58,549 bases of DNA from Blastococcus saxobsidens (GCF_002938435.1 NZ_POQT01000029.1:1-58549), one strand, 5' to 3'. Numbered from the stretch's first letter, positions 1 through 10,972 are shown. Notes: a model not told the origin generated them from the letters alone. Translations and numbers: made by a program.

Positions 1-273
1 CTGGGCCGCGGGAGCCTGCGGGGCAGCCGGAGCCGCGGGGGCGGCCGGCCTGGCGGCGGGTGCACCGGGGCGGGCGGGGGCTGCCGGGGCCGCCCCGCCG
101 TTGCCACCGGTGGCGGCGCCGAGGGCCTCACGGAGCCGCCGGGCCACGGGGGCCTCGACGGTGGAGGACGCGGACTTCACGAACTCGCCCTGCTCCTTGA
201 GCGTGGCGAGCACGGTCTTGCTGTCGACACCGAACTCCTTGGCGAGTTCGTGTACGCGGGCTTTGCCTGGCAC
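1..273 (-). CDS. infB: Translation initiation factor IF-2, N-terminal fragment
   Basis: Only the first 91 codons are in the window; the gene runs off the left edge. The protein starts at a GTG (273) preceded by AGGAGA and begins [19 protein letters not shown], the small helical IF2 N-terminal domain, then runs into an Ala/Pro/Gly-rich linker typical of actinobacterial IF2. IF2 is the GTPase that places initiator tRNA on the 30S subunit; the GTPase domains lie outside the window. It is last in the rimP-nusA-ylxR-infB run, the conserved order in actinobacteria. The identification rests on the N-terminal domain plus the gene order. Confidence 0.9.
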   Translation of the reverse strand, partial: MPGKARVHELAKEFGVDSKTVLATLKEQGEFVKSASSTVEAPVARRLREALGAATGGNGGAAPAAPARPGAPAARPAAPAAPAAPQAPAAQ

Positions 274-359
274 GGGTCTCCTCTTTGTGAGGCCGGCGGC
301 TTGCCCGCTCGACCTCGTCGTTAGTGGCGCATGGTCATCGTGAGAACTTCACGGCTGAG

Positions 360-725
360 TCATCCGACGGTGTCCTGTCGACGTGCGGACCGGCCTGGTG
401 CCGGCCCGACTGGGAACTGCTGTCGCCCGATCCGGTCGGCGTCCGCGGCACCTCGGGACGAGGTGTCGAGAACGTGGTCCCGGAGCGGACCGGCCTCCAG
501 CGGGGTGCTGCATCGCAGCGCCCGCGAGAAGGCCCGGCGCCTCTCCGCCGCGCGCAGGCACTCCTCCGTCGGGTGCAACGAGGCACCACGACCGGGGAGC
601 ACCCGTCGTGGATCGGGGACCAGGGCCCCGGCCACCACGACGACGCGTAGCAGATCGTCGACCGTCGCGCGCTTCCGGCACCCCACGCAGGTGCGGACCG
701 GATTCGACGTTTCGGCCATCTGCAA
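360..725 (-). CDS. ylxR: YlxR family RNA-binding protein (DUF448)
   Basis: A 121-residue protein with the YlxR signature RTCVGCRKRA at about residues 11-20, followed by GRGASLHPTEECL. In the family these form a small basic fold thought to bind RNA or nucleoid DNA. It lies between nusA (2 bp away) and infB, its normal operon position. The start could be the ATG at 725 or the second ATG two codons later. The C-terminal ~35 residues are low-complexity and Arg/Gly-rich. Confidence 0.92.
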   Translation of the reverse strand: MQMAETSNPVRTCVGCRKRATVDDLLRVVVVAGALVPDPRRVLPGRGASLHPTEECLRAAERRRAFSRALRCSTPLEAGPLRDHVLDTSSRGAADADRIGRQQFPVGPAPGRSARRQDTVG

Positions 726-727
726 CT

Positions 728-1879
728 CTAGCGCGTGGCCGGTCCGCGATGTTCCGCCCGTCGTGGCGCGGACCGCTGACCAGCCGACGGAGCCTGCGAT
801 CGGGCACCCGGGGCGCCGTCACGTCCCCCGCCCGGGTGGGCCGGGGTCGCCTGGCGCAGCGGCGGACGCCCCACCCCCGGCGAGGGGGTTGCGTCCGCGT
901 CGTCGGTCTGCGCGTCGCTGCGGATGTCGATCCGGCAGCCGGTCAGGCGGGCGGCCAGGCGGGCGTTCTGCCCTTCCTTGCCGATGGCCAGCGACAGCTG
1001 GTAGTCCGGCACGACGACCCGCACCGCCTTGGCCTGGGCGTCGACGAGGCGGGCGCTGCTCACCCGGGCCGGGCTGAGCGCCGAGGCGACGAAGTCGGCC
1101 GGGTCCTCGGACCAGTCGACGATGTCGATCTTCTCGCCGTGCAGCTCGCTCATGACGTTGCGCACGCGCTGGCCCATGGGCCCGATGCACGCGCCCTTCG
1201 CGTTCAGGCCCGGGACCCGGGTCCGGACGGCGATCTTCGAGCGGTGCCCCGCCTCCCGGGCGACGGCGACGATCTCGACGCTGCCGTCGGCGATCTCGGG
1301 CACCTCGAGGGCGAACAGCTTGCGCACCAGGTTGGGGTGCGTGCGCGACACGCTGACCTGCGGACCGCGGAAGGTGCGGGAGACGGCGACGACGTAGGCC
1401 TTGATCCGGCTGCCGTGGGTGTAGCTCTCCCCCGGCACCTGCTCGGCCGAGGGCAGCACGGCCTCGACCTTGCCGATGTCGATCATGACCAGGCCGCTGG
1501 CGTTGCGCCGCTGGTCGGCCTGCACGATCCCGCTGACGATGTCGCCTTCCTTGCCGGCGTACTCGCCGAAGGTCTGCTCGTGCTCGGCGTCGCGCAGCCG
1601 CTGGACGATCACCTGCTTGGCCGTGCTGGCCGCGATCCGGCCGAAGTCGGTGGGGGTGTCGTCCCATTCGCGCACGACCTCGCCGCCGGGCCCGATCTCC
1701 TGGGCGAGCACGGCGACCTCGCCGCTCTTGCGGTCGACGTGCACCCGCACGTGCTTGGCGGCGCCGTCGGCGTGCCGGTAGGCGGTCACCAAGGCCGTCT
1801 CGAGCGCCTCGATCACCGTGTCGACCGGGATGCCCTTCTCGCGCTCCACCGCCTTGAGCGCGGTGACGTCGATGTTCAC
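728..1879 (-). CDS. nusA: Transcription termination/antitermination factor NusA
   Basis: A 383-residue NusA. The N-terminal RNA-polymerase-binding domain occupies about 1-115, the S1 domain about 120-190 (GDIVSGIVQ), KH1 about 215-275 ([14 protein letters not shown]) and KH2 about 285-345 ([16 protein letters not shown]). It lacks the extra acidic repeats of proteobacterial NusA, as usual in actinobacteria, and ends in a Pro/Arg/Gly-rich tail of ~45 residues. NusA controls pausing, termination and rRNA antitermination. The start is a GTG inside a GTGA overlap with the rimP stop, so the two are probably translationally coupled. Confidence 0.97.
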   Translation of the reverse strand: MNIDVTALKAVEREKGIPVDTVIEALETALVTAYRHADGAAKHVRVHVDRKSGEVAVLAQEIGPGGEVVREWDDTPTDFGRIAASTAKQVIVQRLRDAEHEQTFGEYAGKEGDIVSGIVQADQRRNASGLVMIDIGKVEAVLPSAEQVPGESYTHGSRIKAYVVAVSRTFRGPQVSVSRTHPNLVRKLFALEVPEIADGSVEIVAVAREAGHRSKIAVRTRVPGLNAKGACIGPMGQRVRNVMSELHGEKIDIVDWSEDPADFVASALSPARVSSARLVDAQAKAVRVVVPDYQLSLAIGKEGQNARLAARLTGCRIDIRSDAQTDDADATPSPGVGRPPLRQATPAHPGGGRDGAPGARSQAPSAGQRSAPRRAEHRGPATR

Positions 1880-2532
1880 TTCTCTCCTCCGTCGTCGTCC
1901 GCGGGCTCGGCCTCGTCCAGATCCTCGAGTTCCACGGCGTCGTCCTGCGCGATGTCCTCGTCGATGTCCGCGTCGACGTCCGCGTCGTGGCCGTCGTCGG
2001 CGGCGTCCGGCCGGCCGAACTCCACCTGCACCCGTCCGGCACCCAGCTCGGCCCAGGGCACCAGGCGGGGCTGCGGCGGGCGCTTCTTGGCGCCGGGCTT
2101 GCCCTTCGCCTCGACGGCCAGGGTCACCCCGGCGTCGTCGACCGCGGTGATCCGGCCGGTCAGCTGCTCGGTGGACCCGCTCGGGCCGGCGGCGACCTGG
2201 ACCAGGCGGCCGGTGTTGCGGCGCCAGTGCCGCGGGTCGGTCAGGGGCCGGTCGACGCCGGGGCTCGTCACCTCGAGCACGTAGGGCGTCCGCCCCATGC
2301 CGTCGTCGTTGCTGTCCAGCACCTCCGACACCGCCCGGCTGACCTCGGCGATGTCGTCCAGGGTGATGCCCTGCTCGCGGTCCACCACCACGCGGACGAC
2401 GCTGCGCCGGCCCGCCGGCGTGACCACGAGATCCTCGAGGTCGTACCCGGCATCGGTGACGACCGGCTGGATCCAGCCGGTGAGCCGCTCGGTGGCGGGG
2501 TCGCTCCGCTGGGTTCCGCGAGAGGCGGACAC
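1876..2532 (-). CDS. rimP: Ribosome maturation factor RimP
   Basis: RimP assists maturation of the 30S subunit. The family core is clear: [15 protein letters not shown], then [23 protein letters not shown] and [21 protein letters not shown] choose the GTG at 2532 because GAGGAGG lies 6-8 nt upstream; a longer reading to 2562 lacks a comparable site. The 218-residue product has an acidic tail (Asp/Glu-rich, ~45 residues) longer than in E. coli RimP. The stop overlaps the nusA start by 4 bp. It is the first gene of the rimP-nusA-ylxR-infB transcript. Confidence 0.94.
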   Translation of the reverse strand: MSASRGTQRSDPATERLTGWIQPVVTDAGYDLEDLVVTPAGRRSVVRVVVDREQGITLDDIAEVSRAVSEVLDSNDDGMGRTPYVLEVTSPGVDRPLTDPRHWRRNTGRLVQVAAGPSGSTEQLTGRITAVDDAGVTLAVEAKGKPGAKKRPPQPRLVPWAELGAGRVQVEFGRPDAADDGHDADVDADIDEDIAQDDAVELEDLDEAEPADDDGGEK

Positions 2533-2677
2533 GCTTGCCTCCTCAGGCTCGGTCGACCGCACGATGCCGTGCGCACCCCCGTCGACCGGCGCCGTGGACC
2601 TGCGCCGCAGGCCGGACCCGGTGTCGAGGAGAAGTGTTCAGGCTACCGCCCGGTGACCCGGACCGGATCGCCGCACC

Positions 2678-2739
2678 GGTCCTCCCGCCCGCGCGACCCC
2701 CGCCCCGCCCGGTGGGGCGGGTGGGGCGGACGGGAGACC
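2678..2739. repeat. Large GC-rich inverted repeat in the rimP/ferritin-like divergent spacer
   Basis: Outer arms GGTCCTCCCGCCC (2678-2690) and GGACGGGAGACC (2728-2739) are near-complementary, and an inner CCCGCCCC/GGGGCGGG stem (2699-2706 with 2714-2721) is perfect. It lies in the 290-bp spacer between rimP and the divergent plus-strand lipoprotein gene. It could be a cruciform or an RNA hairpin in a leader. I see no other gene in the spacer and no confident -10/-35 pair. Confidence 0.55.
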
Positions 2740-2822
2740 CGGGGGGACCGGAACGGCGACGCGGAGGAACGAGTCGCCGGCACGCACGGCCTCCGGCGCC
2801 TCCGGCTGCGAGGATGGGGGCG

Positions 2823-3308
2823 ATGGCTCCCACCGCTCCCCCCGGCCCGCGGGCGTTCACCCGCCGGACCCTGCTCGCGGCCTCCGCCGCAGGGTTCGCC
2901 GTCGCCGTGGCCGGGTGCACCTCCTCCTCGTCGGCCGACGAGCGGGACAGCCTGACCAGCGAGCAGGCCGACGAGCTCGCCGCACAGGTCACCGTGCAGG
3001 AGACGCTGGTCGCCGCCTACGACATGGCCTTCGGGGCCGACCCCGCGCTCGCCACAGCGGTCGCCGACCTCGCGACGCAGGCCGCGGAGCAGCTGGAGCG
3101 GCTGCGCGCCGCCGCCCCGGGGGACCACCCCGCCGGCGAGCCGATGGGGTCTCCCCCGGCGGGCTCGGCGCGGGACTGGCTGCGCGCGCAGGTCGCCGTC
3201 GCCGCCACCTCCCACGCGGCCGCGTGCCTGGACCAGTCCGGCGCGCGGGCGGCGCTGCTGGGCTCCATCGCCGCCGGCCTGCGCGGCCACGAGGCCCGAC
3301 TGGCATGA
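2823..3308 (+). CDS. Putative Tat-exported lipoprotein, ferritin-like/DUF4439-associated
   Basis: A 161-residue protein whose N-terminus has a twin-Arg signal (FTRRTLLAASAAG) followed by a lipobox-like VAVAGC at about residues 30-35, so it is probably exported and lipid-anchored. The mature part is all helix and Ala-rich. It is paired with the next gene, a DUF4439 protein. The start at 2823 has GAGGA 8 nt upstream; the ATG at 2814 is an alternative. The function is unknown; the pairing suggests a ferritin-like four-helix domain at the cell surface. Confidence 0.75.
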   Translation: MAPTAPPGPRAFTRRTLLAASAAGFAVAVAGCTSSSSADERDSLTSEQADELAAQVTVQETLVAAYDMAFGADPALATAVADLATQAAEQLERLRAAAPGDHPAGEPMGSPPAGSARDWLRAQVAVAATSHAAACLDQSGARAALLGSIAAGLRGHEARLA

Positions 3309-3320
3309 GGGAGCCCGCCC

Positions 3321-3767
3321 ATGGCTGACGACACCACCGGCGGCAGCACCGACGCCGCCGCCCTCAACGAGGCGCTCGCCGCCGAGCACGCGGCGATCTG
3401 GGGCTACGGCGTCGTGGGCGCCGCCCTCGGGGCCGGCGACCAGGCCGTCGCCGCGGCGGAGGAGGCGCACCGCGACGTGCGCGACCGGGTCACGACGCTG
3501 CTCACCGACCGCGGCACCGAGCCCGTGCCCCCCGAGGGGGGTTACGCGCTGCCCTTCCCCGTGCTCTCGCCGGTCGACGCCGCCGCGCTGGCCGCCGTCC
3601 TGGAGGACGGCGTCTCGGCGGCCTGGGTGCGGGTGCTCGACCAGGCCGACGAGCGGGACAGCCGCGCGCTGGCCGTGGAGGTGCTCGGCGCCGCCGAGGT
3701 GCGGGCCGTCGGCTGGCGGGCCGCCGCGGCGCAGAACCCGACGACCCGGGCGCTGCCCGGGCTGTGA
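3321..3767 (+). CDS. DUF4439 ferritin-like protein
   Basis: A 148-residue all-helical protein beginning with LNEALAAEHAAIWGYGVVGA, the DUF4439 pattern in which an early Glu/His pair recalls ferritin-like folds. It sits 12 bp after the lipoprotein gene and is almost certainly co-transcribed with it. No signal peptide is seen. The biochemical role is unknown, and metal binding is only inferred from the fold. Confidence 0.8.
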   Translation: MADDTTGGSTDAAALNEALAAEHAAIWGYGVVGAALGAGDQAVAAAEEAHRDVRDRVTTLLTDRGTEPVPPEGGYALPFPVLSPVDAAALAAVLEDGVSAAWVRVLDQADERDSRALAVEVLGAAEVRAVGWRAAAAQNPTTRALPGL

Positions 3768-3838
3768 AGGAGTCGGCGACTTCCACCGTTCGAGGCGACC
3801 GAAGGCCATGGGTTCTCTGAGCGGGCCGCGCCGCAGGC

Positions 3839-5731
3839 TCAGCCCACCGCGCCCAGGAAGGCGTCGGTGACGGCGACCGCGGCACTGCTGGACTGGCCGC
3901 CCTCGACCAGGACGGCGAACGCCAGGTCCCCCTGGGCCCCGCCCAGCCGGTAGCCGACGAACCAGCCGTGGGAGTCCGGCGGCGTGCTGGTCCCGAACTC
4001 GGCGGTGCCGGTCTTGCCGAAGACCTCGCCGCGGTCGCCGAGCGCGGTCGCCGTCCCGGTCAGCACGACCTGGCGCATGAGCGGCCGCAGGGCGTCGAGC
4101 ACCGCCGCCGGAGGACCCGCCGGTGCGCTGCCCGCGGGCTCGGCGCCCATCACCTCGACCGGCGCGGCCGGCGTCCCGCTGGCGATGCCGGCCGCCACCA
4201 GCGCCATCTGCGCCGGGCTCATCAGCACCTGCCCCTGACCGATGGCGTTGGCGGCCTTGGTGGTGCCCGTGCTGTCGGCCGGCACCGTGCCGCTGAAGAT
4301 GCCGATCGGCAGTTCCCAGGCGGTGCCCACCCCGTAGGCGGCGGCCGCCTCGGCGAGCGCGCCGTCGGGCAGCTCGAGCCCCTGTTGGATGAAGGTGGTG
4401 TTGCAGGACTGCGCGAAGGCCTCGGTGAACGGGACGGTGCCGAGGTCGAACTGGTCCTGGTTCTCGAACTCGCGGCCGTCGACGACCGTGGTCCCCGGGC
4501 ACGGCACCGCCGTGTCGGGGGCGAGCGCGCCGGTCGACAGGAGCGCCGTGGCGGTGATCGCCTTCATGCTCGATCCCGGCGGGAACTGACCGCGCAGCGC
4601 GTTGCCCGGGTTCGCGCCCTCGTTCGAGGAGACCGCCAGGATCTCGCCGGTGCCCGGACGGACGACGACCAGGTGCGTGGGGCGCGTCTCCCCGGCGACC
4701 GCCGCGTCGGCCGCCGTCTGGACCGCGGGCACCAGGGGCGTCTGCAGCGGCTGCCCCGGCACCGGCTCCACGGCGGCGATCTCCCGTCCGGCGTCGCCGG
4801 TGGTCTCGTCGGTGCTGACGACCGACACGGTGAATCCGGGCGTCCCGGTCAGCTGCTCCTGGAAGGCCCGCTGCAGCCCGGAGAGCCCCAGCTGGTCACC
4901 GGCGGCGTACCGGGGTGCGCCGTCCTCCTGCGACTCCTCGATCACCTCGGCGGTGGCGGCGCCGACCCGGCCCAGCAGGGCCTCGGCGAACCGCGGCGAG
5001 GGCGCCAGCAGGCGCGTCTCGGTCGGGAAGACCGCCCCCGGAAGGTCGAACACCTGGGCCCGGATCTCCTCGAACTGCGGTCGGCGCAGCGAGATGACCG
5101 GGACGAACTGGCCGTCGGGTGCCGCCTGGACGTCCGCCACGATCTGCTCGGCGGAGACCCCGGTGGCCCCGGACAGCGCGGCGGCCAGGGCCGGCAGGTC
5201 GGTCTCCTGCCCCTTGGCCACCCCGACGTTGACCACCTCGGTGGGCGTGAACAGCGGGGCGCCGTCGGCACCGGTGATCGTCGCGCGCTCCGGGAGGCTG
5301 CGGGTGAGCTCGAGGTGCTGCCCCTCCCCCAGCTCCGGGTGCACCACGGCGGGCTCGGCGACGACCTGCCAGGCGTCGTCCCCCTCCTCCAGCCGCAGCA
5401 CCGCGTCGTAGCTCCAGTCGGGGGCGGCCACGAGGTCCCAGGTGGCCGTCCAGTCGACGGTGGCGGCGCCGTCCTCGACCGCGACCTCCCCGAGCTCGGC
5501 GGTGAGCGCGGCGTCGGGCAGGTCGCCGGCCGTCTGCTCGAGGAGCGCGGTGGCGGCGTCCGGCTCGGTGGTCGCGGCGGCCGCGGCGGCGAGGTCACCC
5601 CCCGCCCAGTCGTCCAGGAAGGCCTGCGCGGCGGAGCGCACGTCGTCCTCGCTGCTGCCGGAGCAGCCGGCGAGGACGGGGACGGCGAGCAGGAGGGAGA
5701 TCAGCAGGGTGGGGGCCGGTCGTGTCCGCAC
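3839..5731 (-). CDS. Penicillin-binding protein with NTF2-like domain, lipoprotein
   Basis: A 630-residue class B PBP-like transpeptidase. A signal peptide ends in LAGC (Cys22), so it is probably a lipoprotein. Residues ~28-140 fit the NTF2-like MecA_N domain, the middle is the dimerisation region, and the transpeptidase domain has all three motifs: SSMK (~387), SCN (~442) and KTG in FGKTGTAEFG (~571). It should cross-link peptidoglycan on the outer membrane face. Its position between ispG/GNAT and rimP matches the lipoprotein PBP Rv2864c in M. tuberculosis. A hairpin repeat (5750-5807) separates it from the upstream GNAT gene. Confidence 0.93.
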   Translation of the reverse strand: MRTRPAPTLLISLLLAVPVLAGCSGSSEDDVRSAAQAFLDDWAGGDLAAAAAATTEPDAATALLEQTAGDLPDAALTAELGEVAVEDGAATVDWTATWDLVAAPDWSYDAVLRLEEGDDAWQVVAEPAVVHPELGEGQHLELTRSLPERATITGADGAPLFTPTEVVNVGVAKGQETDLPALAAALSGATGVSAEQIVADVQAAPDGQFVPVISLRRPQFEEIRAQVFDLPGAVFPTETRLLAPSPRFAEALLGRVGAATAEVIEESQEDGAPRYAAGDQLGLSGLQRAFQEQLTGTPGFTVSVVSTDETTGDAGREIAAVEPVPGQPLQTPLVPAVQTAADAAVAGETRPTHLVVVRPGTGEILAVSSNEGANPGNALRGQFPPGSSMKAITATALLSTGALAPDTAVPCPGTTVVDGREFENQDQFDLGTVPFTEAFAQSCNTTFIQQGLELPDGALAEAAAAYGVGTAWELPIGIFSGTVPADSTGTTKAANAIGQGQVLMSPAQMALVAAGIASGTPAAPVEVMGAEPAGSAPAGPPAAVLDALRPLMRQVVLTGTATALGDRGEVFGKTGTAEFGTSTPPDSHGWFVGYRLGGAQGDLAFAVLVEGGQSSSAAVAVTDAFLGAVG

Positions 5732-5749
5732 AGGTCAACAGTGTCAGAA

Positions 5750-5807
5750 GAAGGAACCCGTCCCTCTCACGGCTCGCTCCGCTCGCCGCGAGCCTCCGGA
5801 CGGGGCC
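5750..5807. repeat. Dispersed ~60-bp hairpin repeat, copy A
   Basis: Arms GGAACCCGTCC (5753-5763) and GGACGGGGCC (5798-5807) can pair, with an inner GGCTCG/CGAGCC stem. It begins 1 bp from the stop codon of the GNAT gene. Related copies lie at 17454-17510, 20140-20219 and 49511-49567. The placement suggests a transcription terminator or REP-like element. Confidence 0.65.
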
Positions 5808-5808
5808 A

Positions 5809-6660
5809 TCAGAACAGCACGCTGGAGTACGTCCCGACCTCGCGGAAACCGACGCGGGCGTAGGCCGCGCGCGCCCGGGCGTTGTAGTCGTTGACGTAGA
5901 GGCTGACCACCGGCGCGATGGTCGCCCGCGCGTACTCGACGACGGCCGCCGTGCCCGCGGTCCCGATGCCGCGCCCCCGGTACGCCGGGGCCACCCAGAC
6001 GCCCTGGACCTGGCAGGCCGCCCGCGAGACCGCGCCGATCTCGGCCTTGAACACCACCGCGTCGTGCTCGATCCAGGCCAGCGACCGGCCGCTCCGCACC
6101 AGGTCGGCGACCCGGGCCCGGTAGCCGGAGCCGCCGTCGGAGCGCAGCGGGCTCACCCCGACCTCCTCGGTGAACATGGCGATCGAGGCGGGCAGCAGCG
6201 TGTCGATCTCCTCGGGGCAGACCGGGCGCACGCGCGGCTCGGGGGGCACGGCCGGCGGACCGTCGATGGCCAGCAGCGGCTGACGGGGCCGGTGGTCCCG
6301 CGCCGGGCCCCAGTACGGCGCGAGCAGCTCCCACAGCGGTTCCACCGAGCCGGCCGGGCCGACGATGGTGCTGCACCGCCGGCCGGCCCGCCGCGCGCGG
6401 TCGGCGAAGGCCTCCGCCGACCGCTGCTCCGCGCCGGGGAGGGCGAAGGGGATGAGGTTGGCACCGGCCAGGCAGACCGCTTCCAGCGAGCGCCCGGCAC
6501 CGAACCCCCACAGCGGCGCGCCGACGGCCATCGGCGCGGTGCCCGCCGCCTCGACCCGTCCCGCCAGCCAGCAGGTGGCCACGGGATCGGTGGCCAGCAG
6601 CTCGGTGACGGCCGGCTCGTCGCTCTCGTCGAGGACGCGGGCGCTGGGCGTTCGCAGCAC
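5809..6660 (-). CDS. GNAT acetyltransferase with DUF4081 N-terminal domain
   Basis: A 283-residue protein. Residues ~1-130 match the DUF4081 half common in actinobacterial GNAT proteins. Residues ~150-283 hold the acetyl-CoA fold with the motif A loop VWVAPAYRGRGIGTAG and the C-terminal NARARAAYARVGFREVG. The substrate is unknown. It starts at a GTG 3 bp after the ispG stop and is probably in the dxr-rip1-ispG transcript, as Rv2867c is in M. tuberculosis. Confidence 0.93.
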   Translation of the reverse strand: MLRTPSARVLDESDEPAVTELLATDPVATCWLAGRVEAAGTAPMAVGAPLWGFGAGRSLEAVCLAGANLIPFALPGAEQRSAEAFADRARRAGRRCSTIVGPAGSVEPLWELLAPYWGPARDHRPRQPLLAIDGPPAVPPEPRVRPVCPEEIDTLLPASIAMFTEEVGVSPLRSDGGSGYRARVADLVRSGRSLAWIEHDAVVFKAEIGAVSRAACQVQGVWVAPAYRGRGIGTAGTAAVVEYARATIAPVVSLYVNDYNARARAAYARVGFREVGTYSSVLF

Positions 6661-6663
6661 GGG

Positions 6664-7824
<1,161 letters not shown>

Positions 7825-7892
7825 GCGCCCAGTATCCCCCGCGCTCGCCACAGTGCCGCCGACGGCGCTGTGACCTGCGCCCGGACGCCGCG

Positions 7893-9263
7893 TCAGAGAT
7901 TCAGGCGGACCGGGTTGACCACGTCGGCGATCAGGAGCAGGACCGACAGCGCCAGGAAGAGACCGGCGACGGCGTAGGCGACCGGCATGAGCCGGGCGAT
8001 GTCGAACGGGCCCGGGTCGGGCCGACCGCGCAACCGGGCCACCCCGGCTCGCACCCGTTCGTAGAGCGCACCGGCGATGTGGCCCCCGTCGAGCGGGTAG
8101 ACCGGCAGCATGTTGAAGAGGAACAGCACCATGTTCATCCCGGCCAGCAGCTGGACGAAGTAGCTGATCTTCTGCGTCCCGGAGAACTTCTCGAACGCGA
8201 ACACCTCGCCGGAGATCCGGCTGACCCCGACCACGCCGATGGGCCCCAGCGGGTCGCGTTCCTCGCCCAGGAACGTCGCGCGGAACAGCTGCGGCACGCG
8301 CTCCGGGATCTCGATCAGCCGGTCCACCGACCGGACGACGATGGTGCCGAGGTGGCCCGGGACGTCGGTGATCGACTGCCGCACGTCGCGCGGCGCCGGG
8401 CTGATCCCGACGAAGCCGACGGTCTCGGTCCGTTCGCCCTCGTCGTCGGCGTAGACCCGGTTCTCGGTGGGTGTCACGGTGAGGTCGAGCCGCTCGCCGT
8501 CCCGCTCGACGGTGAAGACGACGGGTTCGTCGGCACTGACCCGGATCGCCTCCTGCACCTGCTCCCAGCCGACGTCGGTCTCGCGGGACACCGGCTCGCC
8601 GTCCAGGGCGACGATCGTGTCGCCCGGCGCGAGCCCGGCCTCGGTGGCGGGGCTACGGGGCGGCAGCGCGCAGCCGGCGGCCCCGGCCTCGCAGAACCGG
8701 CCCTCCGGCGTGATCGGGACCGAGCACGGGTCCTCAGCGCCGGCCGACGCCGCACCGGCGGGCAGCACGCACTCGGGCACCCGGGCGATGGTCGTCGTGA
8801 TCTCCGGGATGCCGAAGCCGACGAGCACGACCGTGAAGAAGACGACGGCCAGCACCAGGTTGTGGAACGGCCCGGCGAACATGACGATGACCCGCTGCCA
8901 CCAGGGCTTCTTGTAGAAGACCCGGTCGCCGTCGGAGGGCAGCACGTCGTTGAGCGACTGCCCGCGGACCTCGGCGATGAAGCTGCGCATCCGGGTGGCG
9001 CGCTTGCTCTCGCCCTCCTCGGCCGGCGGGATCATCCCGACGATGCGGATGTAGCCGCCCAGCGGGATCGCCTTGACGCCGTACTCGGTCTCACCGCGGC
9101 GCCGGGAGAACACCGTGGGCCCGAAGCCGACCATGAACTGCGGGACCCGCATGCCGAACCGACGGGCCCACCAGAAGTGGCCGGCCTCGTGGAAGGCGAT
9201 GGAGAACATCAGGCCGAGCGCGAAGAGGACGATCCCCAGGATCGTCAGCAGGATCTCGCTCAG
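7893..9263 (-). CDS. rip1: Rip1/RseP-type site-2 (M50) zinc metalloprotease
   Basis: An intramembrane metalloprotease that cleaves membrane-bound anti-sigma factors (family knowledge: Rip1/RseP). The active-site HEAGH is at residues 25-29, a PDZ domain is central ([21 protein letters not shown]), and the second metal motif YPLDGGH is at about residue 390, within the last membrane segments. The first ATG in frame (9209) would remove the first transmembrane helix. The only in-frame codon that can keep it is a CTG at 9263 preceded by GGAGGGG with a 5-nt gap. I therefore place the start at this rare CTG. dxr ends 13 bp upstream. Confidence 0.88.
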   Translation of the reverse strand: MSEILLTILGIVLFALGLMFSIAFHEAGHFWWARRFGMRVPQFMVGFGPTVFSRRRGETEYGVKAIPLGGYIRIVGMIPPAEEGESKRATRMRSFIAEVRGQSLNDVLPSDGDRVFYKKPWWQRVIVMFAGPFHNLVLAVVFFTVVLVGFGIPEITTTIARVPECVLPAGAASAGAEDPCSVPITPEGRFCEAGAAGCALPPRSPATEAGLAPGDTIVALDGEPVSRETDVGWEQVQEAIRVSADEPVVFTVERDGERLDLTVTPTENRVYADDEGERTETVGFVGISPAPRDVRQSITDVPGHLGTIVVRSVDRLIEIPERVPQLFRATFLGEERDPLGPIGVVGVSRISGEVFAFEKFSGTQKISYFVQLLAGMNMVLFLFNMLPVYPLDGGHIAGALYERVRAGVARLRGRPDPGPFDIARLMPVAYAVAGLFLALSVLLLIADVVNPVRLNL

Positions 9264-9276
9264 CTCAGCCCCTCCG

Positions 9277-10476
9277 TCACATGCCGCGCCCGATCACGCC
9301 CCGGGCGTGCTCCCGGGCCCACCGCTCCGCCGCGAGGACGTCGTCGACGCAGGTGGGCGCGCCGAGATCCGGCGCGGCGTCGAGGGTACGCGCGACGAGG
9401 TCGACGATCCCCGGAAACGAGAGCCGACCCGCCACGAACGCCGCGACGGCCTCCTCGTTGGTCGCGTTGTACATCGCCGGGATCACGCCGCCGGCCTCCC
9501 CGGCCGCGCGCGCCAGCCGCACCGCGGGGAAGGCCTCGGAGTCCAGCGGGGCGAACTCCCAGGTGCTCGCGGCCGTCCAGTCCAGGGCCGGCTGCACGTC
9601 GGGCAGCCGGTCGGGCCAGGCGAGGGCCAGCGCGATCGGCAGCCGCATGTCCGGCGGGCTGGCCTGGGCGATGGTGGCGCCGTCGGCGAAGGTCACCATC
9701 GAGTGGACGATCGACTGCGGGTGCACGACGACGTCGATGTCGGCGAACGGGACGCCGAAGAGCAGGTGCGCCTCGATCAGCTCCAGACCCTTGTTGACCA
9801 GCGTCGCCGAGTTGATGGTGATGACGGGGCCCATGTCCCAGGTGGGGTGGGCCATCGCCTGCTCGACGGTGACGGCGGAGAGCTCCTCCCGGGTGCGCCC
9901 GCGGAACGGGCCCCCGCTGGCGGTCAGCACCAGGCGGGCCACCTCGCCGCGGGTCCCACCCCGCAGGCACTGGACGATGGCGGAGTGCTCGGAGTCGACG
10001 GGCACCAGCTGGCCCGGTGCGGCGGCGGCCAGGACGAGGTCCCCGCCGGCGATCAGCGACTCCTTGTTGGCCAGCGCCACCGTGCGGCCGGCGCGCAGCG
10101 CCGCGAGGGTGGGCCCGAGGCCGATCGAGCCGGTGATCCCGTTCAGCACGACGTCGGCCGGGCGGGCAGCGAGCTCCTCGGCCGCCCGCGGACCGGCGAG
10201 GATCTCGGGCAGGGCGTACTCGCCCTTGGCCCAGCCGCGCTGCGACGCCGCGGCGTAGAAGGCCAGCTGCAGGTCCTGCGCGGCGGTGGCCCGGGCGACG
10301 GCCACGGTGCGCACACCGAGGGAGAGCGCCTGCTCGGCCAGCGTGGCGACGTCCCCGCCGCCGGCGGCCAGCCCGGTGATCCGCAGCCGGTCGGGATTCT
10401 GCTGGGCGACGGCGACGGCCTGCCGGCCGATGGAGCCGGTGGAGCCGAGGAGGGTGACCTCGCGGGGTTCGCGCAC
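9277..10476 (-). CDS. dxr: 1-deoxy-D-xylulose 5-phosphate reductoisomerase
   Basis: Dxr makes MEP, the first committed intermediate of the isoprenoid pathway, using NADPH. The 399-residue protein has the nucleotide-binding GSTGSIGRQ at residues 11-19, the substrate and metal region [10 protein letters not shown], and [10 protein letters not shown] with [12 protein letters not shown] further on. It starts at a GTG. It is followed by rip1 and ispG in the usual order and is divergent from the DUF2631 gene, so the ~75-bp spacer should hold both promoters. Confidence 0.97.
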   Translation of the reverse strand: MREPREVTLLGSTGSIGRQAVAVAQQNPDRLRITGLAAGGGDVATLAEQALSLGVRTVAVARATAAQDLQLAFYAAASQRGWAKGEYALPEILAGPRAAEELAARPADVVLNGITGSIGLGPTLAALRAGRTVALANKESLIAGGDLVLAAAAPGQLVPVDSEHSAIVQCLRGGTRGEVARLVLTASGGPFRGRTREELSAVTVEQAMAHPTWDMGPVITINSATLVNKGLELIEAHLLFGVPFADIDVVVHPQSIVHSMVTFADGATIAQASPPDMRLPIALALAWPDRLPDVQPALDWTAASTWEFAPLDSEAFPAVRLARAAGEAGGVIPAMYNATNEEAVAAFVAGRLSFPGIVDLVARTLDAAPDLGAPTCVDDVLAAERWAREHARGVIGRGM

Positions 10477-10552
10477 ACGCCCATCCTTCCCGACCCGCCG
10501 TGTCGCCCCACCTCGGAGGGTGCGACCGCCGGGCTCCTGCCAGAATGGCGGC

Positions 10553-10855
10553 GTGACCGAGGCATTCCACTCCCCGTCGACCCAGCGGGTCAGCCAGCCC
10601 GGACGTGAGGAGGCCGTCGTCCGCGCCGGCTCCCACCCCGTCGAGCACGAGAGCCCGCAGGACTGGGGCTGGCACGGCGAGACCGGCAGGTGGGGTCAGA
10701 TCGGTGGCTGGCTCGCCACGATCGTGATCCTGACCTACCTCATCGGCAACCACGAGGGCCGCGTCGAGGACCTGTGGCTCTACGGCATCGCCGGCCTCAT
10801 GGCCCTGACCCTGATCTGGGACCTGCGCCGGAAGAAGACCGCCTGGCGTCGCTGA
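10553..10855 (+). CDS. DUF2631 membrane protein
   Basis: A 100-residue protein of the actinobacterial DUF2631 family, recognised by the [16 protein letters not shown] stretch followed by two membrane helices (about 53-70 and 76-90) and a basic C-terminus ([11 protein letters not shown]). The GTG at 10553 gives the family length. In M. tuberculosis the counterpart also lies next to dxr. The function is unknown. A strong hairpin follows. Confidence 0.87.
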   Translation: MTEAFHSPSTQRVSQPGREEAVVRAGSHPVEHESPQDWGWHGETGRWGQIGGWLATIVILTYLIGNHEGRVEDLWLYGIAGLMALTLIWDLRRKKTAWRR

Positions 10856-10870
10856 CGCCCCAGCACCTAC

Positions 10871-10907
10871 ACGACGGCCGGGTCCCCGCACGGGGCCCGG
10901 CCGTCGT
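10871..10907. terminator. Bidirectional hairpin terminator
   Basis: A perfect 12-bp stem (ACGACGGCCGGG with CCCGGCCGTCGT), an unpaired T, then CCCC/GGGG around a GCAC loop. It lies between the convergent DUF2631 and VIT1-type genes, so it can end transcripts from both sides. No U-tract is visible, as is common in very high-GC genomes. Confidence 0.75.
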
Positions 10908-10972
10908 CGTCCAGAGCCCCGGCGGAAGCGCCGAGGCGCTCGCCGACGCCGGGATGTCCTGCGGCGGCCGGG

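Noticed and set aside
383..2284. A 633-codon plus-strand open frame over ylxR-nusA-rimP
   Set aside because: It is antisense to three clear, conserved genes and its composition is Arg/Gly/Pro-rich with no recognisable domain; long antisense frames are expected at ~73% GC.
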